Shown here in pieces: positions 34,867 to 43,767 of a stretch of 64,000 bases of DNA. The stretch lies in NCBI RefSeq assembly GCF_018619475.1, contig NZ_JAHFZG010000006.1:115068-179067 (forward strand), read 5' to 3'. The notes beneath the pieces are model-generated. The model had not been told where the DNA came from. It did not search any database and was given only the letters and a program-made list of their open reading frames with translations. The stretch comes from Rhodomicrobium sp. Az07. Its GTDB lineage: Bacteria > Pseudomonadota > Alphaproteobacteria > Rhizobiales > Rhodomicrobiaceae. Numbering within the stretch: position 1 is the stretch's first letter; each line of letters starts with the position of its first letter. The position numbers and the translations under genes are program-made.

Positions 34867-35307
34867 TTACAGCGGAAAGCGGCCCGACGCGATGAGCGGG
34901 CGCGCATCGACGTTGCCCGCGTAAGGGTAAACCCACACGGCGAGCGTGCCGCCGCGATGAAGCCGCACCTCAATGATCGTGCGATAAAACAGGTCGGGCT
35001 TGGTGCCGACGCCCGCACAGCCTTCGTAGGCATCGAGCGCGGCCAGCACCGCCGGGCCGTTCAGCTTGAACACCTCGCCATGGATGCGGGTTCGCGCCGC
35101 CTCCTCGAACACCGCCCCCGGAAAGCGCCCGAGATTATAAAGCCGCCCCGGCGCGCAGGCTTCGCCGACGAAACGCGCGCGCGTTTCGAGCAGCCGCGCA
35201 TAGGGGCTGCGGCTCGCGCGCATCAGCGTGCCGTAGACGAAGATATGCTTCGGCTCTGCGACCGGGCGGCTTTCGCTCGCTGCCCGATGATCGGTTTCAT
35301 CATTCAT
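34867..35307 (-). CDS. Gamma-glutamylcyclotransferase-like (AIG2/GGCT fold) protein
   Basis: A 146-residue protein with the GGCT fold signature FVYGTLMRAS (about residue 24), GRLYNLGRFPGAVF (about 54) and the catalytic-type glutamate region LDAYEGC (about 92). Relatives cyclise gamma-glutamyl-amino acids or gamma-glutamylamines, but many bacterial members are untested. It follows a quinone oxidoreductase gene by 18 bases on the same strand and probably shares its transcript. Confidence 0.78.
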   Translation of the reverse strand: MNDETDHRAASESRPVAEPKHIFVYGTLMRASRSPYARLLETRARFVGEACAPGRLYNLGRFPGAVFEEAARTRIHGEVFKLNGPAVLAALDAYEGCAGVGTKPDLFYRTIIEVRLHRGGTLAVWVYPYAGNVDARPLIASGRFPL

Positions 35308-35325
35308 CCTGCTGCCCCGTTTCCC

Positions 35326-36300
35326 TCACGGCTTGACGACGATCTTGCCCTTGATCGTCCGCGCATCCAGCGCCTTGATCGCGTCCTTCGTCTCATCGAG
35401 GCTGAACACGCGGTCGATATGCGGGCTGATTTTCGCCGCCGCGCACCAGTCGAGCAACTTCGCCATCTGCGCGCGGAAGGCGCCCGGATCGGTGTCCACG
35501 TGACGGCCGAAGAACACGCCGCGAATATCGCAGCCCTTCAGCAGCACGAGGTTGAGCGGAATTTTCGGGATGTCGCCCGCCGCGAAGCCGATGACGAGAT
35601 AGCGCCCGCCCCAGGCGATGCCGCGCAGCGCCGGTTCCGCATACGGGCCGCCGATGCAATCGTAGATCGCGTCCGGCCCCTTGCCGCCCCGAATGGCCCG
35701 CACGGCTTCCTTCACGTCGGCGCCGGTGAGGTTCAGAAGGTGCGCCGCGCCGCGATCCGCGCACAGCTTCAGCTTTTCGTCCGACGTGCCCGCCGCGATC
35801 ACCTCCGCGCCGAGCGCCGCCGCCACCTCCACCGCCGCGAGCCCCGCGCCGCCCGTCGCGCCGAGCACGAGCACCGCGTCGCCCTCGCGGACGCGTCCGC
35901 GATCTTCGAGGCCGTGCAGCGCCGTGCCGTAGGCGATGGGAATGGACGCCGCCGCCTCGTCCGCGATGCCGTCCGGCACGACCACCGTGCGCGCCGCCGG
36001 GGCGATGGCCTGCTCGCGGCAACCGCCATAACCGACATAGGCGAGCACGCGCTCACCCGGCGCGAAACCCTCGACGCCCGCGCCGGTCGCGATGACGCGC
36101 CCCACCACCTCGCCGCCGGGAGAGAACGGCAGCGCGGGCTTTGTCTGATATTTTCCGCGCGTGATCAGCGTATCGAAAAAATTAAGCGCAACCGCTGTAA
36201 CTTGAATCGCGACCTCGCCCGGACCCGGTATCGCGTCGGGCAGGTCCGCCATCTCAAGCGCGTCCGGTCCTTCGAGGGACTTGCACAGCACAGCCTTCAT
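35326..36300 (-). CDS. NADPH:quinone oxidoreductase-type MDR dehydrogenase
   Basis: A 324-residue zinc-free medium-chain dehydrogenase/reductase. N-terminal GroES-like domain (VALNFFDTLITRGKY, PFSPGGEVVGRV), then the Rossmann segment VLVLGATGGAGLAAVEVAAALGAEVIAAG (about 142-170) and C-terminal KGKIVVKP. It would reduce quinones or activated alkenes with NADPH; substrate unknown. GAGGTAGG precedes the ATG. It is divergent from the SpoU-like gene with a very short shared upstream region. Confidence 0.85.
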   Translation of the reverse strand: MKAVLCKSLEGPDALEMADLPDAIPGPGEVAIQVTAVALNFFDTLITRGKYQTKPALPFSPGGEVVGRVIATGAGVEGFAPGERVLAYVGYGGCREQAIAPAARTVVVPDGIADEAAASIPIAYGTALHGLEDRGRVREGDAVLVLGATGGAGLAAVEVAAALGAEVIAAGTSDEKLKLCADRGAAHLLNLTGADVKEAVRAIRGGKGPDAIYDCIGGPYAEPALRGIAWGGRYLVIGFAAGDIPKIPLNLVLLKGCDIRGVFFGRHVDTDPGAFRAQMAKLLDWCAAAKISPHIDRVFSLDETKDAIKALDARTIKGKIVVKP

Positions 36301-36342
36301 CGCCTACCTCATCGCATGCCATTTCCCGAACGAAGCTATAGC

Positions 36343-36834
36343 ATGCGCGGATATTTCGCCATCGGAGCCGAACGGATCTCGAAGCCGATGAATCTCGGCG
36401 CCCTGATGCGGTCCGCCCATGCTTTCGGCGCGAATTTCTTTTTCACCATCGCGGCGCACGAGAAGGCTTTCGATGCCAAGTCCGACACGTCAAGATCGGT
36501 CGACCATCTGCCCTGCTATCACTGGGCGAGCGTCGCCGAGATGACGCTGCCACTACGTTGCAAGCTCGTCGGCGTGGAACTGATCGAGGGCGCAATCGAT
36601 CTGCCCGCGTTCAAGCATCCGCTCCACGCGGCCTATGTGCTCGGCCCGGAACTCGGCGTGCTGTCGGACGAGATGCTCGCGCGCTGCGATCACGTCATCA
36701 AAATTCCGACCGCATTCTGCATCAATGTCGGCACGGCGGGTGCCATCGTGATGTACGACCGCGTGCGAAGCCTCGGCTCGTTCCCGGATCGGACGGATGC
36801 ACTGTCGAACGCGTTCAAGCTGCGTTCGGACTAG
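36343..36834 (+). CDS. SpoU/TrmH-type RNA methyltransferase
   Basis: A 163-residue SPOUT-family protein. KPMNLGALMRSAHAFGANFFF is motif 1, YVLGPELGVLSDEMLARCD is motif 2 and IKIPTAFCINVGTAGAIVMYDR is motif 3, forming the trefoil-knot SAM site. It should 2'-O-methylate a tRNA or rRNA; the target is not readable. The length is that of the bare catalytic domain. The open frame extends far upstream antisense to the neighbouring genes; the start is either the ATG at 36343, preferred because the domain begins there (MRGYF), or 36316. Confidence 0.8.
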   Translation: MRGYFAIGAERISKPMNLGALMRSAHAFGANFFFTIAAHEKAFDAKSDTSRSVDHLPCYHWASVAEMTLPLRCKLVGVELIEGAIDLPAFKHPLHAAYVLGPELGVLSDEMLARCDHVIKIPTAFCINVGTAGAIVMYDRVRSLGSFPDRTDALSNAFKLRSD

Positions 36835-36907
36835 CTTTCCGTGGACCAATGACCGACGTTCTGCTTAGGTCGAGGCTCCAGATCGTGTCTTTCAAACGGG
36901 AATTTTC

Positions 36908-37552
36908 ATGCGGCGCCGTCTGACCCTTCCGCTTTTGTCCGTCGCAGCCTTGTCCTCGGGCGCGACCGCTCAACAGGTTCAGGTCCAGCAAATTCCGCAG
37001 ACGCTTCCGCAAGGGCCGTCAGCCGTGCCGAACCCGACCCAGCCGCCACGCCCGGCGGCGCAAAGGAAACCGAAGCCGAAACCCGCACCCAAGCCAGCTT
37101 CCGTTCCCGAGGTGAAGGCAAAGCTCGTGGAGAAAGTCGGCGACTGGAATGTTTTCCTGCATGACAGCCGCGAAGGGCGCATCTGCTTCGCCGCCAGCGC
37201 GCCGACCGACATGCTGCCGAAGACGGCGAAGCGCACGTCCGTCATCTTCTACGTCAGCTCATGGCAGACGGACGGGATCTATAATGAGGTGAGCGTGCGG
37301 CAGGGCTATGCCATGAAGGCAAACGCGCAGACGACGATCACGCTCGGCGGCCAGTCCTTCGCGCTCTATGCGCTCGGCGACAAGGCCTATGCGAGAGACC
37401 CGGCAGTGGAGCGCAGGCTGCTCTCGGCGATGGCGATGGGCGGGCCGATGACGGTCAAGGCCACGTCTGCGAGGGGCACAGCCACGACGGATCAATATTC
37501 CCTCGAAGGCGCGTCCGCCGCAGTGCAGAAGCTTCGCGAGATTTGCCCCTAG
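36908..37552 (+). CDS. Secreted IalB-like protein with Pro/Lys-rich linker
   Basis: A 214-residue exported protein: signal peptide (about 1-21, cleavage after ATA), a Gln/Pro/Lys-rich linker (about 22-65) and a C-terminal domain beginning KVGDWNVFLHDSREGRICFAAS. The phrase GDW-x-V plus a cysteine, and a C-terminal second cysteine (LREICP), resemble the invasion-associated locus B family of small periplasmic proteins, though the match is not strong. Its stop codon TAG is the first triplet of a 55-base palindromic repeat, see below. Confidence 0.6.
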   Translation: MRRRLTLPLLSVAALSSGATAQQVQVQQIPQTLPQGPSAVPNPTQPPRPAAQRKPKPKPAPKPASVPEVKAKLVEKVGDWNVFLHDSREGRICFAASAPTDMLPKTAKRTSVIFYVSSWQTDGIYNEVSVRQGYAMKANAQTTITLGGQSFALYALGDKAYARDPAVERRLLSAMAMGGPMTVKATSARGTATTDQYSLEGASAAVQKLREICP

Positions 37553-37604
37553 AGACGGATTCACCGATCAGGTCGACCCGACCTGATCGGTGAATCCGTC
37601 TCTA
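37550..37604. repeat. 55-base perfect palindrome, putative MITE at a TA target
   Basis: Two 26-base arms, exactly complementary, surround the three-base centre ACC. The element starts TAGAGACGG and ends CCGTCTCTA, so it is bounded by TA on both sides, as expected for short elements moved by IS630/Tc1-type transposases. Its first triplet is the stop codon of the upstream gene; removing the element would leave CTAAAC, restoring a TAA stop at the same place. As RNA it would also be a very strong hairpin. Confidence 0.75.
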
Positions 37605-37620
37605 AACTTCAGAAAAGAGA

Positions 37621-37662
37621 CCGTTTTACCGATCTGATTGCGATTCAATCAGATCGGAACGG
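37621..37662. repeat. Second inverted repeat in the same gap
   Basis: CCGATCTGATTG and its exact complement flank a five-base centre; outer CCGTT and AACGG extend the pairing across a TTA bulge. It shares the ACCGATC core with the adjacent palindrome, suggesting a related repeat family. It lies 46 bases upstream of folP. Confidence 0.65.
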
Positions 37663-37707
37663 GCTTTAGCCGCCGACGCCGCGACCGCTTCACGCTTTGG
37701 AGACGAG

Positions 37708-38769
37708 ATGCCCGGACTTTATCTGGAACCGACCGGCTTTCTTTATGGCGAGACCGCGCGCGAGGCGATTGCCGCGGGGGAAGCGCTGCCGCTTGCCGCA
37801 AGCCCGCGCATCGCGTTTTCCGCCGCACTGCTCCGGGAGGGTGGCTCCGGCCGCATCCGCAACATCTTTCTGCGCGCATCGGCCCTGCCGCAATTGAGCG
37901 AACCGCGCGTGCAGGATTTGCTCGCACGCCTCGTCGCGCCTCGTGCGGATATCGCGGGCGTGCCGATGGATGGTCCGCGTATCATGGGCATTCTGAACGT
38001 CACGCCGGACAGCTTCTCGGATGGCGGCGAGCATATCGGGGCAGATGCCGCGCTGGCGCATGCGGCGGATCTGGTGCGACAAGGCAGCGACTTCATCGAC
38101 GTGGGCGGGGAGTCGACGCGGCCCGGTTCCGACCCGGTGGACGCCGAGGAAGAGTTGCGCCGCGTCCTGCCGGTGCTCGAAGGACTCGCCGCCTGGCAGA
38201 CGCCGGTCTCCGTCGATACGCGCCGCCCGGAAATCATGCGCGCGGCTGCGGGGGCGCGGCTCGACATGATCAACGACGTGTCCGCGCTCACCTTTGCAAG
38301 CGACAGCCTGTCCACGGCGGCCGATCTCGGCAGGCCGGTGGTGCTCATGCACGCGCAGGGCGACACGAAAACGATGCAGGACGCGCCGTCCTATGCCGAC
38401 GTCGTGACCGAGGTGTTCGACTGGCTCGAAGCGCGGATCGAAGCGGCGGTCGCGGCAGGCATCGACCGCGCAAGGATTGCGGTGGATCCCGGCATCGGCT
38501 TCGGCAAGACGCTGGCGCACAACGCGGCCCTGCTGCGCGGCATCGCGCTGTTCCACGGTCTCGGCGTGCCGCTGCTCGTCGGCACATCGCGGAAGCGGAC
38601 GTTGCAGCGCATCGTGGCCGCCGAGCGTCCGGCCGACATCGACCCCGCCAGCGTTGCAGCAGCCCTCGACGCGGCCTCGCGTGGCGTTCAGATCGTCCGG
38701 GTTCACAATGTCGGAGCCACCGCGCAGGCGCTTGCGGTCTGGCGCTGGCTCAACGGCCGCAACCCATAG
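37708..38769 (+). CDS. folP: Dihydropteroate synthase FolP
   Basis: A 353-residue protein, longer than the usual 270-290 because of an N-terminal extension of about 88 residues found in alphaproteobacterial forms. The catalytic TIM barrel starts at RIMGILNVTPDSFSDGG (about 91-107) and contains FIDVGGESTRPGS (about 131), NDVSAL (about 190), VLMHAQGDTKTMQ and DPGIGFGKT (about 260). It joins p-aminobenzoate to dihydropterin pyrophosphate in folate synthesis and is the sulfonamide target. GGAG precedes the start. glmM follows, a common pairing. Confidence 0.93.
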   Translation: MPGLYLEPTGFLYGETAREAIAAGEALPLAASPRIAFSAALLREGGSGRIRNIFLRASALPQLSEPRVQDLLARLVAPRADIAGVPMDGPRIMGILNVTPDSFSDGGEHIGADAALAHAADLVRQGSDFIDVGGESTRPGSDPVDAEEELRRVLPVLEGLAAWQTPVSVDTRRPEIMRAAAGARLDMINDVSALTFASDSLSTAADLGRPVVLMHAQGDTKTMQDAPSYADVVTEVFDWLEARIEAAVAAGIDRARIAVDPGIGFGKTLAHNAALLRGIALFHGLGVPLLVGTSRKRTLQRIVAAERPADIDPASVAAALDAASRGVQIVRVHNVGATAQALAVWRWLNGRNP

Positions 38770-39006
38770 AATACCCGCCACGAACGCGGGCGGCTGCCAT
38801 GCTTGAGAGAGCCTTGCCGGAAGCGGCGACGGTTTGTATGCAAGACACCACCACCAGTATTCATTGCGCTCTGAAACAACCAGGCTCAATTCCGTCAAAC
38901 ATCCGAATATAATGGTGACCTGACCGGCGTACAGAAGACGGACCCATTGATCCGTTCCAGTCAGTCGGTCTCGGTCAGTAGCGGCACAGTTTTCTTGGGA
39001 TCGGAC

Positions 39007-40377
39007 ATGCGGCAAAAACTTTTTGGCACGGACGGCATTCGCGGACAGGCAAACACCTGGCCGATGACGGCCGAGATCGCACTGAAGGTCGGCATGGCGG
39101 CTGGCTACATGTTCACGAATGGCGGCCGCCGCCACAGCGTGGTGATCGGCAAGGACACCCGGCTGTCGGGCTACACCATCGAGAATGCGCTCGTATCCGG
39201 CTTCACCTCGGTGGGCATGGACGTGGTGCAGCTCGGCCCGATCCCGACGCCCGCCGTCGCCATGCTCGTCCGCTCGCTTCGCGCCGACCTCGGCGTCATG
39301 ATCTCGGCCTCGCACAACCCTTATAAAGACAACGGCATCAAGCTTTTCGGCCCCGACGGCTACAAGCTCTCGGACGAGGTGGAAGCTGAAATCGAAGCCC
39401 AGGTGTTCGGCGACATCGACCGCCTGCTCGCCGAGCCGGACCATATCGGCAAGTCGCGTCGTATCGACGGCATCGTCGACCGCTATATCGAATTCGCCAA
39501 ACGCACGCTCGACCGCACCATCAGCCTGTCCGGCCTCAAGATCGTCATCGACTGCGCGAACGGCGCGGCCTATCGCGTCGCCCCCGCCGCGCTGTGGGAA
39601 CTCGGCGCCGAGGTGGTGCCGCTGGGTATCGCGCCGGACGGCCGCAACATCAACCGCGAATGCGGCTCGACGGTGCCGGACCACATCTGCCGCAAGGTTC
39701 GCGAGACCGGCGCACACATCGGGATCGCGCTCGATGGCGACGCCGACCGCGTCCTGATTTCGGACGAAAACGGCCAGATCGTCGACGGCGACCAGATCCT
39801 CGCCGTCATCGGGGAGAACTTCCGCGAAACGGGGCGTCTGCGGGGCGGCGGCGTCGTGGCAACGGTGATGTCCAATCTCGGCCTGGAGCGCCATTTCGAG
39901 AGGCTCGACCTCGCGCTGATCCGCACCAAGGTGGGCGACCGTTACGTGGTCGAGGCCATGCGGCGCGGCGATTACAATGTCGGCGGCGAGCAGTCGGGCC
40001 ACGTGGTGCTGTCCGACTTCACCACCACGGGCGACGGCCTCGTGACCGCGCTTCAGGTCTTGAGCGTCGTGATCCAGAGCGAGAAGCCCGTCAGCGAGGT
40101 CTGCCGCCGCTTCGAACCGGTGCCGCAACTTCTGAAGAACCTGCGCTTCTCCGGCCCGAGCCCGCTCGAAAGCGAAGCGGTCAAAGCCGTCATCGCCGCG
40201 CAGGAAATGCGCCTCGGAAGGGCGGGGCGGCTCCTCATCCGCAAATCCGGCACGGAACCGTTGATCCGCGTCATGGCGCAGGGTGAGGATCAGACGCTCA
40301 TCAACGGCGTCGTCGCCGAGATCGTCGCCGCCGTGCAGGCCGCCGAACAGGGCGAGCCGGTGGCCGGGGCGTCGTGA
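39007..40377 (+). CDS. glmM: Phosphoglucosamine mutase GlmM
   Basis: A 456-residue enzyme of the phosphohexomutase family. It starts [16 protein letters not shown]; the phosphoserine loop is [14 protein letters not shown] (about 100-113, catalytic Ser in SASHN), the metal loop is DGDADRV (about 245), the sugar-binding loop is GGEQSGH (about 327) and the phosphate-binding loop is [12 protein letters not shown] (about 414). It turns glucosamine-6-phosphate into glucosamine-1-phosphate for UDP-GlcNAc and peptidoglycan. The ATG at 39007 begins the conserved domain; an upstream in-frame start at 38947 is less likely. Confidence 0.95.
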   Translation: MRQKLFGTDGIRGQANTWPMTAEIALKVGMAAGYMFTNGGRRHSVVIGKDTRLSGYTIENALVSGFTSVGMDVVQLGPIPTPAVAMLVRSLRADLGVMISASHNPYKDNGIKLFGPDGYKLSDEVEAEIEAQVFGDIDRLLAEPDHIGKSRRIDGIVDRYIEFAKRTLDRTISLSGLKIVIDCANGAAYRVAPAALWELGAEVVPLGIAPDGRNINRECGSTVPDHICRKVRETGAHIGIALDGDADRVLISDENGQIVDGDQILAVIGENFRETGRLRGGGVVATVMSNLGLERHFERLDLALIRTKVGDRYVVEAMRRGDYNVGGEQSGHVVLSDFTTTGDGLVTALQVLSVVIQSEKPVSEVCRRFEPVPQLLKNLRFSGPSPLESEAVKAVIAAQEMRLGRAGRLLIRKSGTEPLIRVMAQGEDQTLINGVVAEIVAAVQAAEQGEPVAGAS

Positions 40378-40502
40378 ACGAGCCGCCGGCGGGACGTTTT
40401 CAGATGTTCCGCCTCTGTTCACGAAATACTTAGGATTACTTTATCCTTCAGTAACCATAATGAGCCCGATGATATTTTCGAGTAAAAAAAGCCAACCTGA
40501 AA

Positions 40503-41228
40503 GTGATATTTAACCTTACCGGTTTACCAATGATGCCAGACCGAATTCGCCCGTCCCATGCTGCATCAGTGGATAAAACCATGAGCTTTATGTCAGATTA
40601 CGACGCCACCTCCGAAGGCCTGCTAGGCGCGGCCAGCCGTTTCGACGCCTATTTCGACGTTTACGGCCTCAGCCTCAAACAGGAGGCCGACGAGGTTCAG
40701 CGAACCGTTACTCTGATCGCCCGTTCCCCCATTTCTCCATGCGCGAAGGCGCTGGCGCTGAACCTCGCCCGCTTCCAGCCTCGCTCTGTCGAAGTCAACG
40801 TCATCTTCTCGCAGATCGCGCCCGCCGACGAGCTTGATTTCTTCGTCCGTTCGCTCGCCGACGCCTGCGGCCGGGCTCCCGAAATCATCGTCCGCTGGGC
40901 CAAGAACCGCGCCCTTCTCGATGCGCATGAGCGCCTGACGCTGGGCCGCACGCTCTGCTGGACGGGGGATTCCATGCGCCGCTCGGAGGATACGCGCAGC
41001 GCCATCGACCGCGTGGAAGATTGCACGCCGCTCGTGCTTGCCGAAGCGATCGCCAGTTTCTCGGCGCTGTGGCGCGCATCGGTCCCGCTGCCGCGCACCG
41101 CTTTTGCGCCGGTCAGGGAACCGGCCCTCGCGCGCGCGGTGGCGTCGTCCCCGATGATGGAAGCGCCGATGTCCCTCGAAGCCAACATCGTGCGCCTCGA
41201 TGAATATTTGCGCTGGCGGCGGCATTAG
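40503..41228 (+). CDS. Uncharacterised helical protein downstream of glmM
   Basis: A 241-residue protein that I do not recognise. It is soluble and helix-rich, with SFDAYFDVYGLSLKQEADEVQ-like amphipathic segments and no cysteines grouped for metal binding. The C-terminus is basic (YLRWRRH). Start is uncertain: a GTG at 40503, ATGs at 40530/40533 or 40581 (MSFMSDYD) are possible and none has a strong ribosome site. A clear terminator follows 26 bases after the stop. Codon usage looks like its neighbours, and it may be cotranscribed with glmM, 125 bases upstream. Confidence 0.6.
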   Translation: MIFNLTGLPMMPDRIRPSHAASVDKTMSFMSDYDATSEGLLGAASRFDAYFDVYGLSLKQEADEVQRTVTLIARSPISPCAKALALNLARFQPRSVEVNVIFSQIAPADELDFFVRSLADACGRAPEIIVRWAKNRALLDAHERLTLGRTLCWTGDSMRRSEDTRSAIDRVEDCTPLVLAEAIASFSALWRASVPLPRTAFAPVREPALARAVASSPMMEAPMSLEANIVRLDEYLRWRRH

Positions 41229-41254
41229 CGCCGAATCCGAGCGAAAAATTTTGC

Positions 41255-41280
41255 AAGGGCGGCCGCGTGCCGCCCTTTTT
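41255..41280. terminator. Bidirectional rho-independent terminator
   Basis: AAGGGCGGC and GCCGCCCTT form a nine-base-pair stem with a CGCGT loop, T-run on the right and A/T-rich flank (GAAAAATTTTG) on the left. It ends the rightward unknown gene and can also end the leftward pentapeptide-repeat gene. Confidence 0.88.
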
Positions 41281-41286
41281 CGTTTC

Positions 41287-43188
41287 TCAGCGGACCTTGA
41301 GCAAATTTCTCAGCGCGAGCAGGAAGAGGAAGATCAGCGCCGCGCTCAGGATCGCCTGAAAGAGCGCCAGAGACGACACGACGAGCGGCATGATCGGCGT
41401 ACCGCCCGGCTCCAGACCGTAGAGGCAGCCGAAAACGCGGCGGGCGTTCATGGAATCGTGCCAGTCGATTTGCAGGAGCGCGCTTCTGAGCGAGAGATAG
41501 ATCGCTTCGAGGACCGGGTTCGACGTGCCCGAAGCGCAAGGCGAACCGATTGCGGCGGGCGGCCATTTCAGGAGCGAAGCGGCGCTCCCGCGCGCGGCGA
41601 GATAGAAGCACGCGAACGCCAGGACAGACAGCACCCACAGCGCCGCCGGTCTCAAAAGCGAGCGGCCGAAATTCGCAACGCCGCCGTAAATGTAGCCGAG
41701 CCAGAAGCGGCCGATGCCCGAGCCGAACGGCCGGTCGCTCCAGAACCTCCGGCAGCGGAACTCCTGCGCGAAAAATTCCTGCTCGCGGGGAAGATCTTGC
41801 GCCTCGGATGCCAGCTTCTTCAGACGGCGGAACTTGGCCGAAGCGTCCGGGTCGGCGCAAACCTTCGCCGCCTTGAAGAACGGCCCGCGCGGATCGGCAA
41901 TTCCCGCCTTTTTCCACGAGTGGAAGCGCTTCAGCGGATCGGCCACCGTCATGTTGTCGAGGCGCGGCGGCTCGTGGAAGTTCGCTTCGAGGAAATCCGG
42001 CACGGCCTTGAAGTTTGCGCGCGCGAGCACGAACGCGACGCGGCTTTGCGCGGCACTGAAGTCGGCCTTTGCGACGAAAGCGGCCGAAGCGAACGAAACG
42101 GGCGCTTCAAATCTTGCCTCGCGGAACACCGCGTCGCCTTCGAACCGGCTTTCGGCGAATGTGGATGTCTTGCCGAGGCTGAAGCCCGCGAAATCTGCAT
42201 GACTGAGGAACCGCGCACCCGCGAAGGTTACGCCGCCGGAAAATCCCGTCTGGCGGAAAATCGCGGGCGCGCCGAACTCGGCGGCCGAAAAATCGCTCTC
42301 GCCCGAAAAACGCGCGTCGGTAAAGGTCGCGTCGAGCGCGAACTTTGCGCCCGGAAAGCGGGCTTTTCCTTCGGCGCGCATGTCCACGAAAGAGGCGGGC
42401 TTGTCGAACCGCGCATCGCGGAACGAAACGTCGTTCCAGAACTGGCCGCGATCGAACCGCACCTCACCCTTGAACGCCGCCTCCGCAAACCGCGCATCGC
42501 CGGTGAACTGCGCCTCCACGAACCCGGTATTGCCGAGAAACTGCGCGGCGTTGAACCCGGCCGAGGCGGAGAACACCGCGCCGTCGAACATGGCGTCCGA
42601 GAGAAAGCGCGCCTCGTCGAACCGCGCGGCGGCGGCAAACTGCGCCTTCGAGAAATCGGCGCTGCCGGAAATCAGGCTGGAGCGGAAATCCGCCTTGCCG
42701 GTGAAGCGCGTCCGCTGGAACTTCGCGCCATGGCTAAGTGGCCCGTTCTTCTCCTTCAGAAATTGCGCGCGCTCGAAGTCGGACGCGCCGTCGAAAAGCG
42801 CGTCGTCGAAGACCGCCTGCCCGGAAAATTTCGCAGCCTTGAAGGTCGCATCCGCCTGAAAATGGGCGCGCGCGAACGTGGCGGAAAGCCCGAACTCCGC
42901 ACCGGCAAACGAAACCGGACGCTCGAACACCGCGCCTGTGAGGTTGACGGGGCCAGGGAAGATGAAGCCGTCGAAATCGATATCGTCTTCGAAACGCTCG
43001 TTCGCGAAGTCGGCCTTCGCCACTTTGAGCCAGAGGCGCGTTTCATCGTTGTCGCCATCGCCGAACCAGTTCAGCGAAAGCGTTCCCGCCTCCTCGAAAT
43101 TCGCTTTCGATTTCAGAACCTGCGATGCCCAGTCGTTCCAGGCCGCGCGGCCCATGTCGAACAGCGCCCGCGTCTCCTGCCCATTCAT
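41287..43188 (-). CDS. Pentapeptide-repeat membrane protein with C-terminal helix pair
   Basis: A 633-residue protein. From about residue 60 to 400 it consists of repeats of the A(D/N)LXX type, here mostly A-x-F-x-x with dominant Phe (for example ADFANERFEDDIDFDGF, ATFARAHFQADATFKAAKF, ASFVDMRAEGKARF), which fold into a right-handed quadrilateral helix. The repeat domain is followed by a charged linker with helical FFKAAKVCADPDASAKFRRLKKLASEAQ, then membrane segments (AALWVLSVLAFACFYLAA; LVVSSLALFQAILSAALIFLFLLAL) enclosing a region AIYLSLRSALLQIDW. The pattern of two helices around an amphipathic segment resembles ion-channel-like pentapeptide proteins; selectivity is unknown. No signal peptide. 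Confidence 0.85.
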   Translation of the reverse strand: MNGQETRALFDMGRAAWNDWASQVLKSKANFEEAGTLSLNWFGDGDNDETRLWLKVAKADFANERFEDDIDFDGFIFPGPVNLTGAVFERPVSFAGAEFGLSATFARAHFQADATFKAAKFSGQAVFDDALFDGASDFERAQFLKEKNGPLSHGAKFQRTRFTGKADFRSSLISGSADFSKAQFAAAARFDEARFLSDAMFDGAVFSASAGFNAAQFLGNTGFVEAQFTGDARFAEAAFKGEVRFDRGQFWNDVSFRDARFDKPASFVDMRAEGKARFPGAKFALDATFTDARFSGESDFSAAEFGAPAIFRQTGFSGGVTFAGARFLSHADFAGFSLGKTSTFAESRFEGDAVFREARFEAPVSFASAAFVAKADFSAAQSRVAFVLARANFKAVPDFLEANFHEPPRLDNMTVADPLKRFHSWKKAGIADPRGPFFKAAKVCADPDASAKFRRLKKLASEAQDLPREQEFFAQEFRCRRFWSDRPFGSGIGRFWLGYIYGGVANFGRSLLRPAALWVLSVLAFACFYLAARGSAASLLKWPPAAIGSPCASGTSNPVLEAIYLSLRSALLQIDWHDSMNARRVFGCLYGLEPGGTPIMPLVVSSLALFQAILSAALIFLFLLALRNLLKVR

Positions 43189-43374
43189 GCAGCCCCAAGC
43201 CCCATCGCCCGCCGCGGCGATTTCCAGAACCCAACTTCACACCCCGAGTGATGAACAGCCTTTCCATCATGAATTGGGCGGGCGTGAGGTATTCCCCCGG
43301 AAATTAGGCTATGAAACGCGCCTTGCAGTTGTGATTACCTTTCCCGCCGGATTCCCGCCACCAGGAGCATTGCC

Positions 43375-43767
43375 ATGGTCGAATGGTTCACCGTCCTCAT
43401 CGTTTTCCAGCTTGCGGGAGAAATCCTCTCGGCGGCGACGAAACTGCCCGTTCCGGGGCCTGTGTGCGGAATGGCGCTGCTGTTTGTCGCGTTGGTGATC
43501 TACCGGGGCGTGCCCGAGGGGCTTGCGAAAACCGCCGAAGGCTTACTGACGAACCTGTCCCTGCTGTTCGTGCCCGCGGGAGCGGGCGTGATGCTGCATT
43601 TCGGCGTGCTCGGCCACGACTGGTTACCCATCGGCGCATCGCTCATCCTGAGCACGCTTCTCACCATCGCAGTGACGGCGGCGCTGATGGCATGGCTGTC
43701 ACGCAAGGCTTCGGGGAGTGCGCAGGGGCCGAAGCCTGCCGCGCCGGAGCCGGAGGCGCGCTCATGA
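43375..43767 (+). CDS. lrgA: LrgA/CidA holin-like protein
   Basis: A 130-residue membrane protein with four hydrophobic segments, conserved LPVPGPVCGMALLF (about 24-37) and GVMLHFGVLG. This is the LrgA/CidA family, first known as holin and antiholin-like proteins affecting murein hydrolase activity and now also linked to pyruvate or glycolate transport. AGGAG precedes the ATG. It overlaps lrgB by four bases (ATGA). Confidence 0.88.
   Translation: MVEWFTVLIVFQLAGEILSAATKLPVPGPVCGMALLFVALVIYRGVPEGLAKTAEGLLTNLSLLFVPAGAGVMLHFGVLGHDWLPIGASLILSTLLTIAVTAALMAWLSRKASGSAQGPKPAAPEPEARS

Noticed and set aside
34843..36342. The long upstream part of the open frame containing the SpoU-like gene.
   Set aside because: It is antisense to the GGCT-like and quinone oxidoreductase genes; recognisable methyltransferase sequence begins only at 36343.
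37690..40422. A 910-codon open frame on the minus strand across folP and glmM.
   Set aside because: It is antisense to two well-conserved enzymes; its sequence is His/Asp/Arg-rich shadow without domains.
41200..43251. A 683-codon open frame on the plus strand opposite the pentapeptide-repeat gene.
   Set aside because: Its translation is a low-complexity Arg/Glu/Leu-rich antisense shadow of the repeats, with no ribosome site and no recognisable domain; the opposite strand has clear pentapeptide repeats.
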